A stretch of DNA of 64,000 bases from Steroidobacteraceae bacterium (GTDB taxonomy: Bacteria > Pseudomonadota > Gammaproteobacteria > Steroidobacterales > Steroidobacteraceae). The DNA is taken from assembly GCA_019187185.1 (NCBI GenBank), contig JABAQU010000015.1, positions 41,665 through 105,664 of the forward strand, given 5' to 3'. Position 1 is the stretch's first letter. Each line of letters opens with the position of its first letter. Below the pieces are notes generated by a model. That model made no database searches and was not told where the DNA came from. It worked only from the letters and a program-made list of their open reading frames with translations. Positions 8,557 through 17,354 of this stretch are shown here, piece after piece. Both the position numbers and the translations under genes were made by a program.

Positions 8557-9714
8557 ATGGCCGGCAGCATCGGACCGCTCGTCGCCGCCGACGAGTTCTT
8601 CAACCACCAGATCGTCGAGACGCACGCGAGCGTCCTGCACAGCGACCATTCGTGGACCGAGAAGGTCTGCGGGATGGCTTGCGCGCGCGACGGCTCGCTG
8701 TCGGTGAACTTCGGCTTCGGCAAGTATGTCAACCGCAACGTCGTCGACGGCTATGGCGGCGCGAGCCGCGGCGTCGAGCAATGGACGGTGCGCGCAAGCC
8801 GCGCGCTCGATGCCCAGCCCGACAGTATCGATGTCGGTCCGCTGCGCTATGAAGTGGTCGAGCCGCTGCGCACGGTGCGCGTCGTGCTCGAGCGAAACGA
8901 CGTGCAGCCGCTCGCCTACGATCTGCTGCTCGAGGGCAGCGTGCCCTGCGTGGTCGAGGAGCGCGAGGATCGGCGGACACTCACCGGCTACCGTCGCAGC
9001 GCCGACCAGATCCGCTATCACCAGACCGGCGTCGTGAAGAGCGGCTGGATCGAACTCGAAGGTCAGCGGTTCGATGTCGCGCCCGGTGAGTGGATCATGA
9101 CGCGCGACCACTCCTGGGGTCTGCGCCCGTCGGTCGGCGTGCCGCCGACGGATCTGCAGCCCGATCCGATGGATGCGAGCCCGCCGCGCGTGCTCGCAGT
9201 CTGGAACCCGCTGCTGTTCACGCGACCGGACGGCAGCCATTACGCCTTCCACCAGTACTACCTGCTGTATGCCGGCGTGGGGTGGCGGCACGAGCACGTA
9301 CAGGGCGGTTTCGAATTTGCCGACGGCCGCCGCGAACCCGTGCGAACCATCGAGCCGAGGCTGCGCTTCGACCCGCGCAACAAGCGCCTGCTCGGCGGCG
9401 AGTTCGCGCTCGTCATGGGCGACGGCCGGTCGCGCGTGCTGCGCGCACGAGCGCTCGGCGGGACGGGATTTCACCTGGGCGCGGGGCTCTATCATGGCTA
9501 CGATGGCAAGTACCATGGCCAGTGGCGCGGACCATTGCACGTCGAGGGCGAGCACTTCGCCGATTGCTCGACGCCGGAGGCCGCAGCGCGGCTCAACCAG
9601 TTCCGTGATTGCCTGATCGCGGTGGATGACGATGAAACCGGCGCGGCCGGCATCGGCAACTGTCAGACCTGGGCACAGGGCCGCTGGCCCGACCTCGGGC
9701 TGCCCGACGGCTAG
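8557..9714 (+). CDS. CrtC-like (DUF7064/DUF7065-type) protein, second paralogue
   Basis: The start is ATG 8557, preceded by AGGGGGAAGG; the open frame continues upstream but there it overlaps the phosphotransferase gene. About 385 residues, soluble. It shares RDHSWGLRP (near residue 190) with the gene at 6336 and has the same size and composition. It also carries KYHGQWRGPLHVEGE near the C-terminus. Function is unknown. The order CrtC-like, kinase, CrtC-like suggests the three act on one substrate. A binding or isomerase role toward steroid-like molecules is only a guess. Confidence 0.6.
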   Translation: MAGSIGPLVAADEFFNHQIVETHASVLHSDHSWTEKVCGMACARDGSLSVNFGFGKYVNRNVVDGYGGASRGVEQWTVRASRALDAQPDSIDVGPLRYEVVEPLRTVRVVLERNDVQPLAYDLLLEGSVPCVVEEREDRRTLTGYRRSADQIRYHQTGVVKSGWIELEGQRFDVAPGEWIMTRDHSWGLRPSVGVPPTDLQPDPMDASPPRVLAVWNPLLFTRPDGSHYAFHQYYLLYAGVGWRHEHVQGGFEFADGRREPVRTIEPRLRFDPRNKRLLGGEFALVMGDGRSRVLRARALGGTGFHLGAGLYHGYDGKYHGQWRGPLHVEGEHFADCSTPEAAARLNQFRDCLIAVDDDETGAAGIGNCQTWAQGRWPDLGLPDG

Positions 9715-9774
9715 CGTCGTGGAAACGCCGTCACGGACATGATAATCCCGGTATCGGGTGCGGAGATCGTCAGG

Positions 9775-11385
9775 ATGAGCAGACCACGAAGCTACAATCT
9801 GGCCGACCTGTTCGAGATCGTCGCCGGCTGCGTGCCCGACCGCATCGCGTTCCGCTGCGGCAGCCACTCGTTGACGTACCGTCAGCTCGACGAACGCGCC
9901 AACCGCTTCGGGTCCGCACTTCGCGCCCGCTCGATCGGGCGCGGCGACCATGTCGGCATCCAGCTCTACAACTCGGTCGAGTACCTCGAGTCGTTCCTCG
10001 GCTGCTGCAAGATCGGCGCGGTGCCGGTCAACGTGAACTACCGCTATGTCAGCGAGGAGCTTCGCTTCCTCTACACGACACTCGATTTCAAGGCGCTGGT
10101 CTATGGCGCCGATTTCGCCGACGAGGTGGCCGCGACGGTGCCCCACGTGCCGACGCTGAAGACGCTGCTGCGCGTGGGCGGCACCCATCCGCCGGCAGGC
10201 GTGGAAGACTATGCGACGGTACTCGCGGCAGCCTCGCCGGATCTTGCGGATCCGGGCCGTTCGGACGACGACATCTACATGCTCTGCACCGGCGGGACGA
10301 CCGGCATGCCGAAGGGCGTGATGTGGCCGCACAAGTCGATCTTCATGGCGGCGCTCGGTGGCGGCGGCATCTTCTTCCGCCGACCGCCCGTCCAGCGCCC
10401 CGAGGAGCTGGCTGAATTCGTGCCGCATGGCCCGCCGATGGTGTTCTTTCCGGTTGCGCCGATGATGCACGGGGCGGCCATGTGGGCGACATTGATCAGT
10501 CTTTTCTCCGGGCACACGGTCGTCGTCAACGACCAGTCGCACTTCGATGCCGGGCATGTCTGGGATGTCGTCGTGCGCGAAGGCGTCAACATCCTGTCCG
10601 TCGTCGGGGACGCAATGGCGCTGCCGATGATCCGGGCGCTGGAACAACACCCGGGGCGCTGGGATCTCTCGCGCCTGCGAATTTTCGGCAGCGGCGGTGC
10701 CATCTTCACCGAACACGCACAGGCACGCCTGAAGGCCGCCGTGCCGCACATCGCCTTCGCCAACGGCATGGGCTCCTCGGAGTCGGGCATGCTGGGCGGC
10801 CGCGCGGAAGGAGACCGGGCGGGCGGCTGCATTGTTCTGGATCCGCGGCCCGATCTCGCGCTGATCGATGACGAGGGACGCACGGTGACGGTGCCGGGCG
10901 TCGAAGGCACGCTGGCGCGCACGGGCTACCTGCCGGTCGGCTACTACGGCGATGAGGCGAAGACGGCCGCCACGTTCATCCGGATCGACGGGCGGGTCTG
11001 GGTCCTGACAGGCGATCGGGCGCGACTGGACACCGCGGGCAGCATCGTCGTGCTCGGCCGCGGGTCACAGTGCATCAATACCGGCGGCGAGAAGGTCTTT
11101 CCCGAGGAAGTGGAGGCAGCGGCGCTGCGCTACGAGGCGGTGCAGGACGTGCTGGTCGTGGGCGCGCCGGACGAACGCTGGGGCCAGAAGGTCGTGGCCG
11201 TGATTGCGGTACTGCCCGAGCGGCAGTTCGATCGGGCCGCATTCGAGCAGGTGTGTCGTGAACGCATTGCAGGCTACAAGCTGCCGCGCGACATCGTCTT
11301 CGTCGACGCGATCAGGCGCAGCCCGGCCGGCAAGGCCGACTACGCATGGGCCAGGCGCGTGGCGACGGAGTCCGCCACGGCGTGA
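9775..11385 (+). CDS. Acyl-CoA synthetase, FadD17/FadD19-like
   Basis: An ANL-superfamily ligase of about 536 residues. The ATP loop reads CTGGTTGMPKGVMWPHKSIF at about 170-190, a form typical of the FadD17/FadD19 steroid side-chain ligases of actinobacteria. SSESGMLGG and LTGDRARLD follow, and the C-terminal RSPAGKADYAWAR supplies the catalytic Lys. It should make a steroid C24-C27 acyl-CoA. The start ATG 9775 has GGAG nine bases upstream and fits the family start; ATG 9739 in the same frame has no clear ribosome site. It ends the first operon. Confidence 0.82.
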   Translation: MSRPRSYNLADLFEIVAGCVPDRIAFRCGSHSLTYRQLDERANRFGSALRARSIGRGDHVGIQLYNSVEYLESFLGCCKIGAVPVNVNYRYVSEELRFLYTTLDFKALVYGADFADEVAATVPHVPTLKTLLRVGGTHPPAGVEDYATVLAAASPDLADPGRSDDDIYMLCTGGTTGMPKGVMWPHKSIFMAALGGGGIFFRRPPVQRPEELAEFVPHGPPMVFFPVAPMMHGAAMWATLISLFSGHTVVVNDQSHFDAGHVWDVVVREGVNILSVVGDAMALPMIRALEQHPGRWDLSRLRIFGSGGAIFTEHAQARLKAAVPHIAFANGMGSSESGMLGGRAEGDRAGGCIVLDPRPDLALIDDEGRTVTVPGVEGTLARTGYLPVGYYGDEAKTAATFIRIDGRVWVLTGDRARLDTAGSIVVLGRGSQCINTGGEKVFPEEVEAAALRYEAVQDVLVVGAPDERWGQKVVAVIAVLPERQFDRAAFEQVCRERIAGYKLPRDIVFVDAIRRSPAGKADYAWARRVATESATA

Positions 11386-11424
11386 TCCGCCGGTCGATCG
11401 CGTGACCTGCCGGGGCAACGAAAA

Positions 11425-11451
11425 GGGGCGCCGACCGGAAGTCGGCGCCCC
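11425..11451 (-). terminator. Rho-independent terminator of the TonB receptor gene
   Basis: A perfect 11-bp stem (GGGGCGCCGAC with GTCGGCGCCCC) closes a 5-base loop. On the minus strand it is followed at once by TTTTCG, so it terminates transcription of the receptor gene whose stop is at 11488. It may also block read-through from the + strand ligase gene, since the two are convergent. Confidence 0.88.
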
Positions 11452-11487
11452 TGGCTGTGGACCCTGGCGCGAGGCGTCAGGTGTGAC

Positions 11488-13866
11488 TCACCACTTGTAG
11501 CCGGCCGTCAGCAGCCAGGTCCGCGGTTCCTGCCAGTTGGCGGAGCGGAACATGCTGAAGTCGATGCCGTTGTTCATCTTGTCCTCGTCGGTCACGTTGC
11601 GCACGAACAGCGAAACGTCGAGCGAGCCGGGCCCGGCGGGAATATCCGAGAGCAGCAGGCGCGCATTCAACTGGCTGCTCGACGGCACGGCGTCGAGCGC
11701 CGCGACGTAGGCGCCGCCGGCATTCGGTGCCGTGAGGCTCTTGTTGACCGCGTACAGGTAGTACTTATCGCTGTACGTGTAATCGAGGATCATGCGCAGA
11801 TCGCCGAACTGCGATGCGAACAGTCGCCCGTCGAGATTCGCACCGATCGTGTTCTTCGGTGCGTAGCCCGGCAGGCGGTTGCTGCCCGTATCGATCACCG
11901 GGCGTCCCGGCGCAAACGAGTTGTCGAGGTACTTGTTGTACTTCGCCTCGAGGTAGCCGTAGTTGAGCGCGACGGTCCAGCCGTCGGTCAGCCGCAAGCG
12001 GGTCTCGAGTTCGACGCCCTTGCGCTCGCCCTCGCCGGCGTTCTGCACGTATGACGAGGTGGTGCCGGGAACCAGTACGCTGCCCTGCTGATCGGTGAGG
12101 TCCGTGTAGAACACCGTCAGGTTGACGTTGGCGCGGCCGTCCCACAGCGTCGACTTGGCGCCGAGTTCATAGGCGGTCGAGAATTCCGGCTGGTAGGGCG
12201 TGGTCACGAGCGGATTGATCAGCTCGGAGCTGAATCCGCCGCTCTTGAAGCCACGCGCCACGCGCGCAAAGAAGTTGAGGTCATCGCTGTAGCGGAAGGC
12301 GAGGGCGGCCATCGGTGTCGTGCCGGAGAAGTCCGCGCTGTACGTGGTCAGCGGCAGACAGGCCACCCGCGCGACACCGCACGTGGCCGGATCATCGCTG
12401 ACGAAGGGGCCGCCAAATCCGTTCGTCTGCCACTGGTGGGTGAAGCCGTCACGCGTTTCCTTCGTGTAACGGACGCCTGCCGTCAGAGTCCAGCGGTCGG
12501 CGAAGTCCCAGTCGACCTGCGTGTACGCAGCCTTGGCCTCGGTGTTGGCCGCAAGATTCACCGTGGATGTCGAGCCCCCGAACATGCCGAAGTCCTGCGG
12601 GTCGATCGTTTCGCCTTCATCCTCGAAGTAGTAGAGACCGACGACATAGCGCAGCCTGCCGTGATCACCGAGCCACTGCAGTTCGTGCGAGCGCTGTTCG
12701 TAGTCCGTGATGCGGTGGTAGAGCGCCGTCATCGCGAACGGGAACGCGAAGGGCGTGCCGGGCAGGACCGTGATCGACGTGAGCGGCGTGCCGTTGATCG
12801 ACTGGCGGTCTTCGTAGTTCGCCTTGCGGTCGGCGAAGATGTACTTCAGGTTCTCCGTGTCGGTGGCCTGCCAGTCCAGCACCAGCGTGTGGGAGCGGTT
12901 CTTCATCCTCTCCCACAGCGGCTCGCCGGCGGGCGTGCTCACCTTGTCGGGCCGCGATGTCGTGACATAGGGCGTCATCGCCGACTCGATCGCCGTGCCG
13001 AGCGTTGCGCCGAAGACGCTCGGAAAGGTGCCGCCCCAGCCGCGCAGTGACATCAGGCTCGTCACGATCGGCGTGTTGTCGGCCTTCGAGTAATCGAAGG
13101 AGTAGGTGGCGCGGAAGTCGTCCGTGAAGTCGAACTTCAAGGCGGCCCGGTAGGCGTCCTGGTCACGTGCCCCCAGGTCCTGCGGGCCCGTCAGGTTCTT
13201 CGCCCAGCCGTCCATCTTTTCCTTGCGTGCCCCGAAGCTCGCGCTCAGGATGCCCCACCTGGGCAGATCCATGTTCAGCTTGCCGATCCAGTGGTTGTAG
13301 TCGCCTCCGCTGACCTCGGCCCTGCCGCGGAACTCGCCGGAAGGCTGGCGCGACACATAGTTGATCGCGCCGCCTTCGGTGTTGCGCCCGAAGAGCGTGC
13401 CCTGGGGGCCACGCAGCACTTCGACGCGCTCGACGTCCACGATGTCGAGCACGCTGCCCTGCGCCTTACCGAGATAGACGCCATCGAGATACACGCCGAC
13501 CGGCGGATCCACCCAGATGGCAGGCTGGCTCGTCGAGGATCCGCGAATGCTGATGACCGAGATGCCTGCCGCACCCGCGCTCGGGCGCGTGATCAGGGTC
13601 GGGGCGGATCCGCTCAGGTCGAGCACGTCGCGGATGCCGCGCGTCGCGAGCTGGTCCGCGCCGATCGCGGTGATCGAGAGCGGCACTTCCTGCAGCTTCT
13701 CTTCGCGCCGCTGCGCGGTGACGACGATCTCCTCGAGCGCGGTGCTCTTCGGTGCCTCGGCCTTCGCACTGTCGGCTTCCTGCCCGACGGCCGATCCCGC
13801 CGATGCCGCCATGGCCAGAATCGAAGCTCCGAGCCACAACTTCGGCGTGATGTTCGATAAGCTCAT
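11488..13866 (-). CDS. TonB-dependent outer-membrane receptor
   Basis: A 792-residue receptor. A signal peptide is clear (WLGASILAMAASAGSAVGQ), then a TonB-box region (LEEIVVTAQRREEK), a plug domain (LRGPQGTLFGRNTEGG near 160) and a beta-barrel that ends in an aromatic residue (AGYKW). The start is ATG 13866, preceded by AAGGGGAA; the frame upstream of it is not needed. It probably imports a bulky hydrophobic substrate such as a steroid or bile salt across the outer membrane. It is divergent from the Tat amidase, with which it likely shares control through sites at 13996-14027. Confidence 0.9.
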   Translation of the reverse strand: MSLSNITPKLWLGASILAMAASAGSAVGQEADSAKAEAPKSTALEEIVVTAQRREEKLQEVPLSITAIGADQLATRGIRDVLDLSGSAPTLITRPSAGAAGISVISIRGSSTSQPAIWVDPPVGVYLDGVYLGKAQGSVLDIVDVERVEVLRGPQGTLFGRNTEGGAINYVSRQPSGEFRGRAEVSGGDYNHWIGKLNMDLPRWGILSASFGARKEKMDGWAKNLTGPQDLGARDQDAYRAALKFDFTDDFRATYSFDYSKADNTPIVTSLMSLRGWGGTFPSVFGATLGTAIESAMTPYVTTSRPDKVSTPAGEPLWERMKNRSHTLVLDWQATDTENLKYIFADRKANYEDRQSINGTPLTSITVLPGTPFAFPFAMTALYHRITDYEQRSHELQWLGDHGRLRYVVGLYYFEDEGETIDPQDFGMFGGSTSTVNLAANTEAKAAYTQVDWDFADRWTLTAGVRYTKETRDGFTHQWQTNGFGGPFVSDDPATCGVARVACLPLTTYSADFSGTTPMAALAFRYSDDLNFFARVARGFKSGGFSSELINPLVTTPYQPEFSTAYELGAKSTLWDGRANVNLTVFYTDLTDQQGSVLVPGTTSSYVQNAGEGERKGVELETRLRLTDGWTVALNYGYLEAKYNKYLDNSFAPGRPVIDTGSNRLPGYAPKNTIGANLDGRLFASQFGDLRMILDYTYSDKYYLYAVNKSLTAPNAGGAYVAALDAVPSSSQLNARLLLSDIPAGPGSLDVSLFVRNVTDEDKMNNGIDFSMFRSANWQEPRTWLLTAGYKW

Positions 13867-13995
13867 GCCCTGGTTCCCCTTGAGTGGTAGTAGCTGGACT
13901 GTCGCCGTAAACAATGTTGCGTCCGCGCTGCAACGTGTTCCGCAGCGTTCGCTACGCTTGGCGGGTGTTGTCGCATAGCCGCCGCACGGCGGACA

Positions 13996-14007
13996 CGTCC
14001 AAACGGA
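13996..14007. promoter_or_regulatory. Operator candidate GTCC-AAAC-GGAC
   Basis: Perfect 4-bp arms GTCC/GGAC with a 4-bp spacer, in the gap between the divergent TonB receptor (13866) and amidase (14046). The same element recurs at 17940, 25840, 37720 and 62005, always in intergenic DNA. Confidence 0.55.
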
Positions 14008-14013
14008 CTAGGT

Positions 14014-14027
14014 ATTGCGCTGGCGCA
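14014..14027. promoter_or_regulatory. Perfect palindrome TTGCGC-TG-GCGCAA
   Basis: Six-base arms with a 2-base centre, 19 bases ahead of the amidase start and just downstream of the GTCC-N4-GGAC site. It could be a second protein-binding site. No other copy was noticed. Confidence 0.35.
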
Positions 14028-14045
14028 AATCGACAGGAGACCCGC

Positions 14046-15617
14046 ATGAGCGAGAAAGATCGGCGCCCGGTTCAGGAGTCTGTCAGCGGGCGGAACGACG
14101 GGATGCGCCGCCGCGAGTTCCTGCGGGCCGGCGGCAGCCTGGTGGCGGGCGCAGCGATCGGTCTGCCGGTGGGCGCCAGGGGCCGCACATTGTCGTTCGA
14201 GGAATACGCGAGCCATGACGCTGTCGGCCTCGCCGCGCTCATCCGCAATGGCGACGTCAGTGCGGCCGAGGTACTCGACGCCGCGATCGCACGCACCGAG
14301 GCCGTCGACCCGGTCATCAATGCCGTTGTCCTGAAACATTACAACCTGGCGCGGACGGCACTGGCGCGTGGTGCGCCGGCAGGCGCGCTCGCTGGAGTGC
14401 CGTGGCTGCTGAAGGACCTCGGCATCCGTCTCGCGGGTACCGTGACGACCGGTGGCAGCGCATTCTTTCGCGACGACGTGGCGCGCTTCGACAGCACGCT
14501 GGTCGAGCGGTATCGCCGCGGCGGCCTCGTGATATTCGGCAAGACCGCCGCGCCGGAATTCGGCCAGACCGCCACGACCGAGTCGCGCCTGTGGGGCCTG
14601 ACGCGCAATCCGTGGAATCTCGCGCACACGTCGGGCGGATCTTCGGGTGGCGCCGCGGCGGCGGTCGCCGCAGGCATCGTGCCGGCGGCGCATGCGAGCG
14701 ACGGTGGCGGCTCGATCCGCATCCCGGCGTCGAACTGCGGTCTGTTCGGCCTGAAGACGAGTCGCGGTCGCAACCCGCATGGACCGAATGCCACCGAGAG
14801 CTGGATGGGCCTGTCGGTCCAGCATGCGATCACGCGCTCCGTGCGCGATTGCGCCGCGATCCTCGATGTCAGCCAGGGGCTGGAGCCCGGCAGTCGCGTC
14901 GTGCCGCCGGTCGGCGCCGCGTCCTATGCCGCCGGGCTCGCACAGCGGCCCGGGAAGCTGCGCATCGCGCTCTGGGATACACATATTTATGGGGGAACCG
15001 TTCACCCGGATTGCCGGGACGCGATGCTGAAGGCGGCGAAGCTGTGCGAGTCGCTGGGCCATGAAGTCGAGCCGGCCGTGCTCGAGCTGCCGGTCGCGGA
15101 CATGGGCTCGGCAATGAGCATCGTGACGGGCACCGGCATGCTGGTGTCGATCCGTGATCGCGAGAAGGCGCTCGGGCGGGCGGCCACCGAGGCCGATCTC
15201 GAACCCATCAATTGGCGCACGCTGCAACTGGTGGCGAAGAGGACGGCCGAAGACATGCTTCGCGCCCGCGCGACCATCGACCGCGTCGGGATCGTTCTCG
15301 ACGAATTCCTGGCGCGCTACGATCTCATCCTGTCGCCCACAACGGCAGTTCCGCCGCCGAAACTCGGTGAACTGTCGCTCGATCAACCGTGGGAGTCGTA
15401 TATCCGGGCTGCGATGGATGCGAGTCCCTTCACGTCCGTGTTCAACATGGGGGGACACCCGGCGATGTCGGTGCCACTTCACTGGAACGCCGCGGGCCTG
15501 CCAATCGGCGTGCAGTTCGCCGGGCGTTTCGGCGCCGAGCTGACACTGTTGCGGCTCGCCGCGCAGCTCGAAGCAGCCGCGCCGTGGGCGGCGCGACGCC
15601 CGGCGCTCGCGTCGTGA
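14046..15617 (+). CDS. Tat-exported amidase (amidase-signature family)
   Basis: A 523-residue amidase-signature hydrolase. The Ser-cisSer-Lys triad is visible as Lys123 (PWLLKDLG), Ser199 (GGSSGG) and Ser223 (DGGGSIRIPAS), with the standard 24-residue spacing between the serines. The N-terminus has a Tat motif (RRREFLRAGG) followed by a hydrophobic stretch, so the folded enzyme should act in the periplasm. The start is ATG 14046 with CAGGAG upstream. It is divergent from a TonB receptor. In a steroid-degradation locus, hydrolysis of an amide-conjugated bile acid is an attractive role, but other amides are possible. Confidence 0.82.
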   Translation: MSEKDRRPVQESVSGRNDGMRRREFLRAGGSLVAGAAIGLPVGARGRTLSFEEYASHDAVGLAALIRNGDVSAAEVLDAAIARTEAVDPVINAVVLKHYNLARTALARGAPAGALAGVPWLLKDLGIRLAGTVTTGGSAFFRDDVARFDSTLVERYRRGGLVIFGKTAAPEFGQTATTESRLWGLTRNPWNLAHTSGGSSGGAAAAVAAGIVPAAHASDGGGSIRIPASNCGLFGLKTSRGRNPHGPNATESWMGLSVQHAITRSVRDCAAILDVSQGLEPGSRVVPPVGAASYAAGLAQRPGKLRIALWDTHIYGGTVHPDCRDAMLKAAKLCESLGHEVEPAVLELPVADMGSAMSIVTGTGMLVSIRDREKALGRAATEADLEPINWRTLQLVAKRTAEDMLRARATIDRVGIVLDEFLARYDLILSPTTAVPPPKLGELSLDQPWESYIRAAMDASPFTSVFNMGGHPAMSVPLHWNAAGLPIGVQFAGRFGAELTLLRLAAQLEAAAPWAARRPALAS

Positions 15618-15627
15618 ACCGGGCGTC

Positions 15628-16485
15628 CTAGCGCGCGGGCGTTGCCGCAGCGGGAATCCGACCCTCGCGTATCAATTGCTGCAATTCGATGATCTTCGGG
15701 CTCGCGATGATGGCGGCGGCGGCCGGATCATTCACGAGCCACAGAAGTGCCTCGGCAATCGCCTGCGGCGTCATCGCACCGTAACGCTGCTCGAGCGTGC
15801 CACCGTCGCCGAGCGTCGCCGTGACGGCCTCGGTGCTCACGAGCCCGGGATTGACGGTGAAGGCGCTGATGCCCTTGCCGCGATACTCGACGTTGATGCA
15901 ACCGGCCAGGCGCGCGAGCGCGGCTTTCGAGGCGCCGTAGGCGAATCCCCAGGCGCCCTGGTCGGCAGGTACCGGTGGATCGTGTTTCGCGGCGCCCGAG
16001 CTGACATTGACGATCCTGCCGCCACCCTGCGCCACCATGATGGGCAACACGCGACGCGCGAGATGAAACGGGGCGACGGCATTGCCGCGGAGCGTGCGCT
16101 CCAGTGCCTCGTCGGTCAGCTCGTGCAGCAGGGCGTTGGACTCGCGGTCCTGGTAGACCGCGTTGTTCACCAGCACGTCGACGCGCCCGTAATGCGCGAA
16201 CACCGCGTCGCATGCTGCGTCGAGCGAGGCGGCGTCCATGAGATCCATCGGCTGGGCAAGGACTTCTGCGCCGAGCTCGCGTACCGCAGCGGCGGTCGTG
16301 GCGAGACTGCCCGCGAGCGGTGTGCCGTCCGCGCGGCGCAGCTGATGGTCCAGTCGTTGTCCCTCGTTCGCGGTTCGCGCCGTGATGGCGATGCGCCAGC
16401 CCTTGCGGGCGAATGACAATGCCGTGGCGGCGCCGATCCCGCGGCTTGCGCCGGTGACGAGGATGACCGGAGACCGTAGACTCAT
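15628..16485 (-). CDS. Short-chain dehydrogenase/reductase (SDR)
   Basis: A 285-residue classical SDR: TGASRGIG at 11-18, NNAV near 108, Ser162/163 and the catalytic pair Tyr183/Lys187 in YGASK. A C-terminal tail with Ala-rich ends follows. It is an NAD(P)-dependent alcohol/ketone oxidoreductase; the substrate is not readable from sequence. The start is ATG 16485. The gene is convergent with the amidase (10 bp apart) and divergent from hsdA, so a hydroxysteroid role is plausible. Confidence 0.75.
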   Translation of the reverse strand: MSLRSPVILVTGASRGIGAATALSFARKGWRIAITARTANEGQRLDHQLRRADGTPLAGSLATTAAAVRELGAEVLAQPMDLMDAASLDAACDAVFAHYGRVDVLVNNAVYQDRESNALLHELTDEALERTLRGNAVAPFHLARRVLPIMVAQGGGRIVNVSSGAAKHDPPVPADQGAWGFAYGASKAALARLAGCINVEYRGKGISAFTVNPGLVSTEAVTATLGDGGTLEQRYGAMTPQAIAEALLWLVNDPAAAAIIASPKIIELQQLIREGRIPAAATPAR

Positions 16486-16521
16486 GCGCGAGCCTAGGCG
16501 CCACGCTGCGCCGGGGTCATC

Positions 16522-16533
16522 GTCCGTTTGGCC
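16522..16533. promoter_or_regulatory. Weaker operator candidate GTCC-GTTT-GGCC
   Basis: Left arm and spacer match the GTCC-N4-GGAC family; the right arm has one change (GGCC). It lies between the divergent SDR (16485) and hsdA (16581). Confidence 0.3.
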
Positions 16534-16580
16534 GGTGGCGCCGGCCGCGCCTGAGGGCGGCAGACGCGACGGAGAACTGC

Positions 16581-17354
16581 ATGTCACTCATCGCCATCAG
16601 CGGCGCAAAATCGGGAATCGGGGCCGCAACGGCCGCCATGCTGCGTGCGAGCGGTCACGACATCATCGGCATCGACATCGGCGGCGCGGACATCGCCGCG
16701 GACCTGTCGACCGCCGCGGGGCGGGCCCATGCGGTCGCCGCGGTGCTGGATCGCTCCGGTGGCACGCTCGACGGCCTCGTGCTCTCGGCGGGCCTCGGCC
16801 CGACCGTCAAGCCACACGTGAACATTGTCGCCGTCAACTACTTCGGTGCGGTGGCGATGCTCGATGGTCTGCGAGGCGCGCTGCAGCGCGGTGTCGCGCC
16901 TGCGGCCGTCGTCGTCTCCTCGGTGTCGTCGGTCCAGGTGACGTGGGAAGCGAATCCGATCGGGCGCGCGCTCGAGGCGGGCGATGAGGCACAGGTTGCC
17001 GGCGTGCTCGCGGCTGCGGGTGATCGCGCCGGCCAGCTGGCCTATGCCGGATCGAAGAACGCGCTCACGGTGGCGGTGCGACGGCGCGTGGTCGACTGGG
17101 GCAAGCTCGGCGTGCGCCTGAATACCGTGGCACCCGGCGCGGTCGAGACACCGCTGTTGCAGGCCGGGCTCGCGGACCCGGACTACGGGCCTGCCATCAG
17201 CCGGTTCGTGGCGCCGATCGGTCGACGCGCGCGGCCCGACGAAATCGCCTCGGTGATCAAGTTCCTGCTGGGGCAGGGCGCAAGCTGCGTCCATGGCACG
17301 CAGGTGTACGTCGACGGCGGCGTCGATGCGCTGACGCGCCCGGAGACATTCTAG
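16581..17354 (+). CDS. hsdA: 3-alpha-hydroxysteroid dehydrogenase / carbonyl reductase
   Basis: At 257 residues it has the same length as Comamonas testosteroni 3-alpha-HSD/CR and reads as a close homologue throughout, for example LAYAGSKNALTVAVR, GVRLNTVAPGAVETPLLQAGL and VHGTQVYVDGGVDA. The active-site residues Ser114, Tyr155 and Lys159 fall at the same numbers as in that enzyme. It interconverts 3-alpha-hydroxy and 3-keto steroids with NAD(H), the entry step for bile acids and androsterone-type compounds. The ribosome site is CGGAG. It shares a CTAG with the convergent DJ-1 gene, each strand using TAG as stop. This gene is the clearest pointer to steroid substrates in the window. Confidence 0.9.
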   Translation: MSLIAISGAKSGIGAATAAMLRASGHDIIGIDIGGADIAADLSTAAGRAHAVAAVLDRSGGTLDGLVLSAGLGPTVKPHVNIVAVNYFGAVAMLDGLRGALQRGVAPAAVVVSSVSSVQVTWEANPIGRALEAGDEAQVAGVLAAAGDRAGQLAYAGSKNALTVAVRRRVVDWGKLGVRLNTVAPGAVETPLLQAGLADPDYGPAISRFVAPIGRRARPDEIASVIKFLLGQGASCVHGTQVYVDGGVDALTRPETF

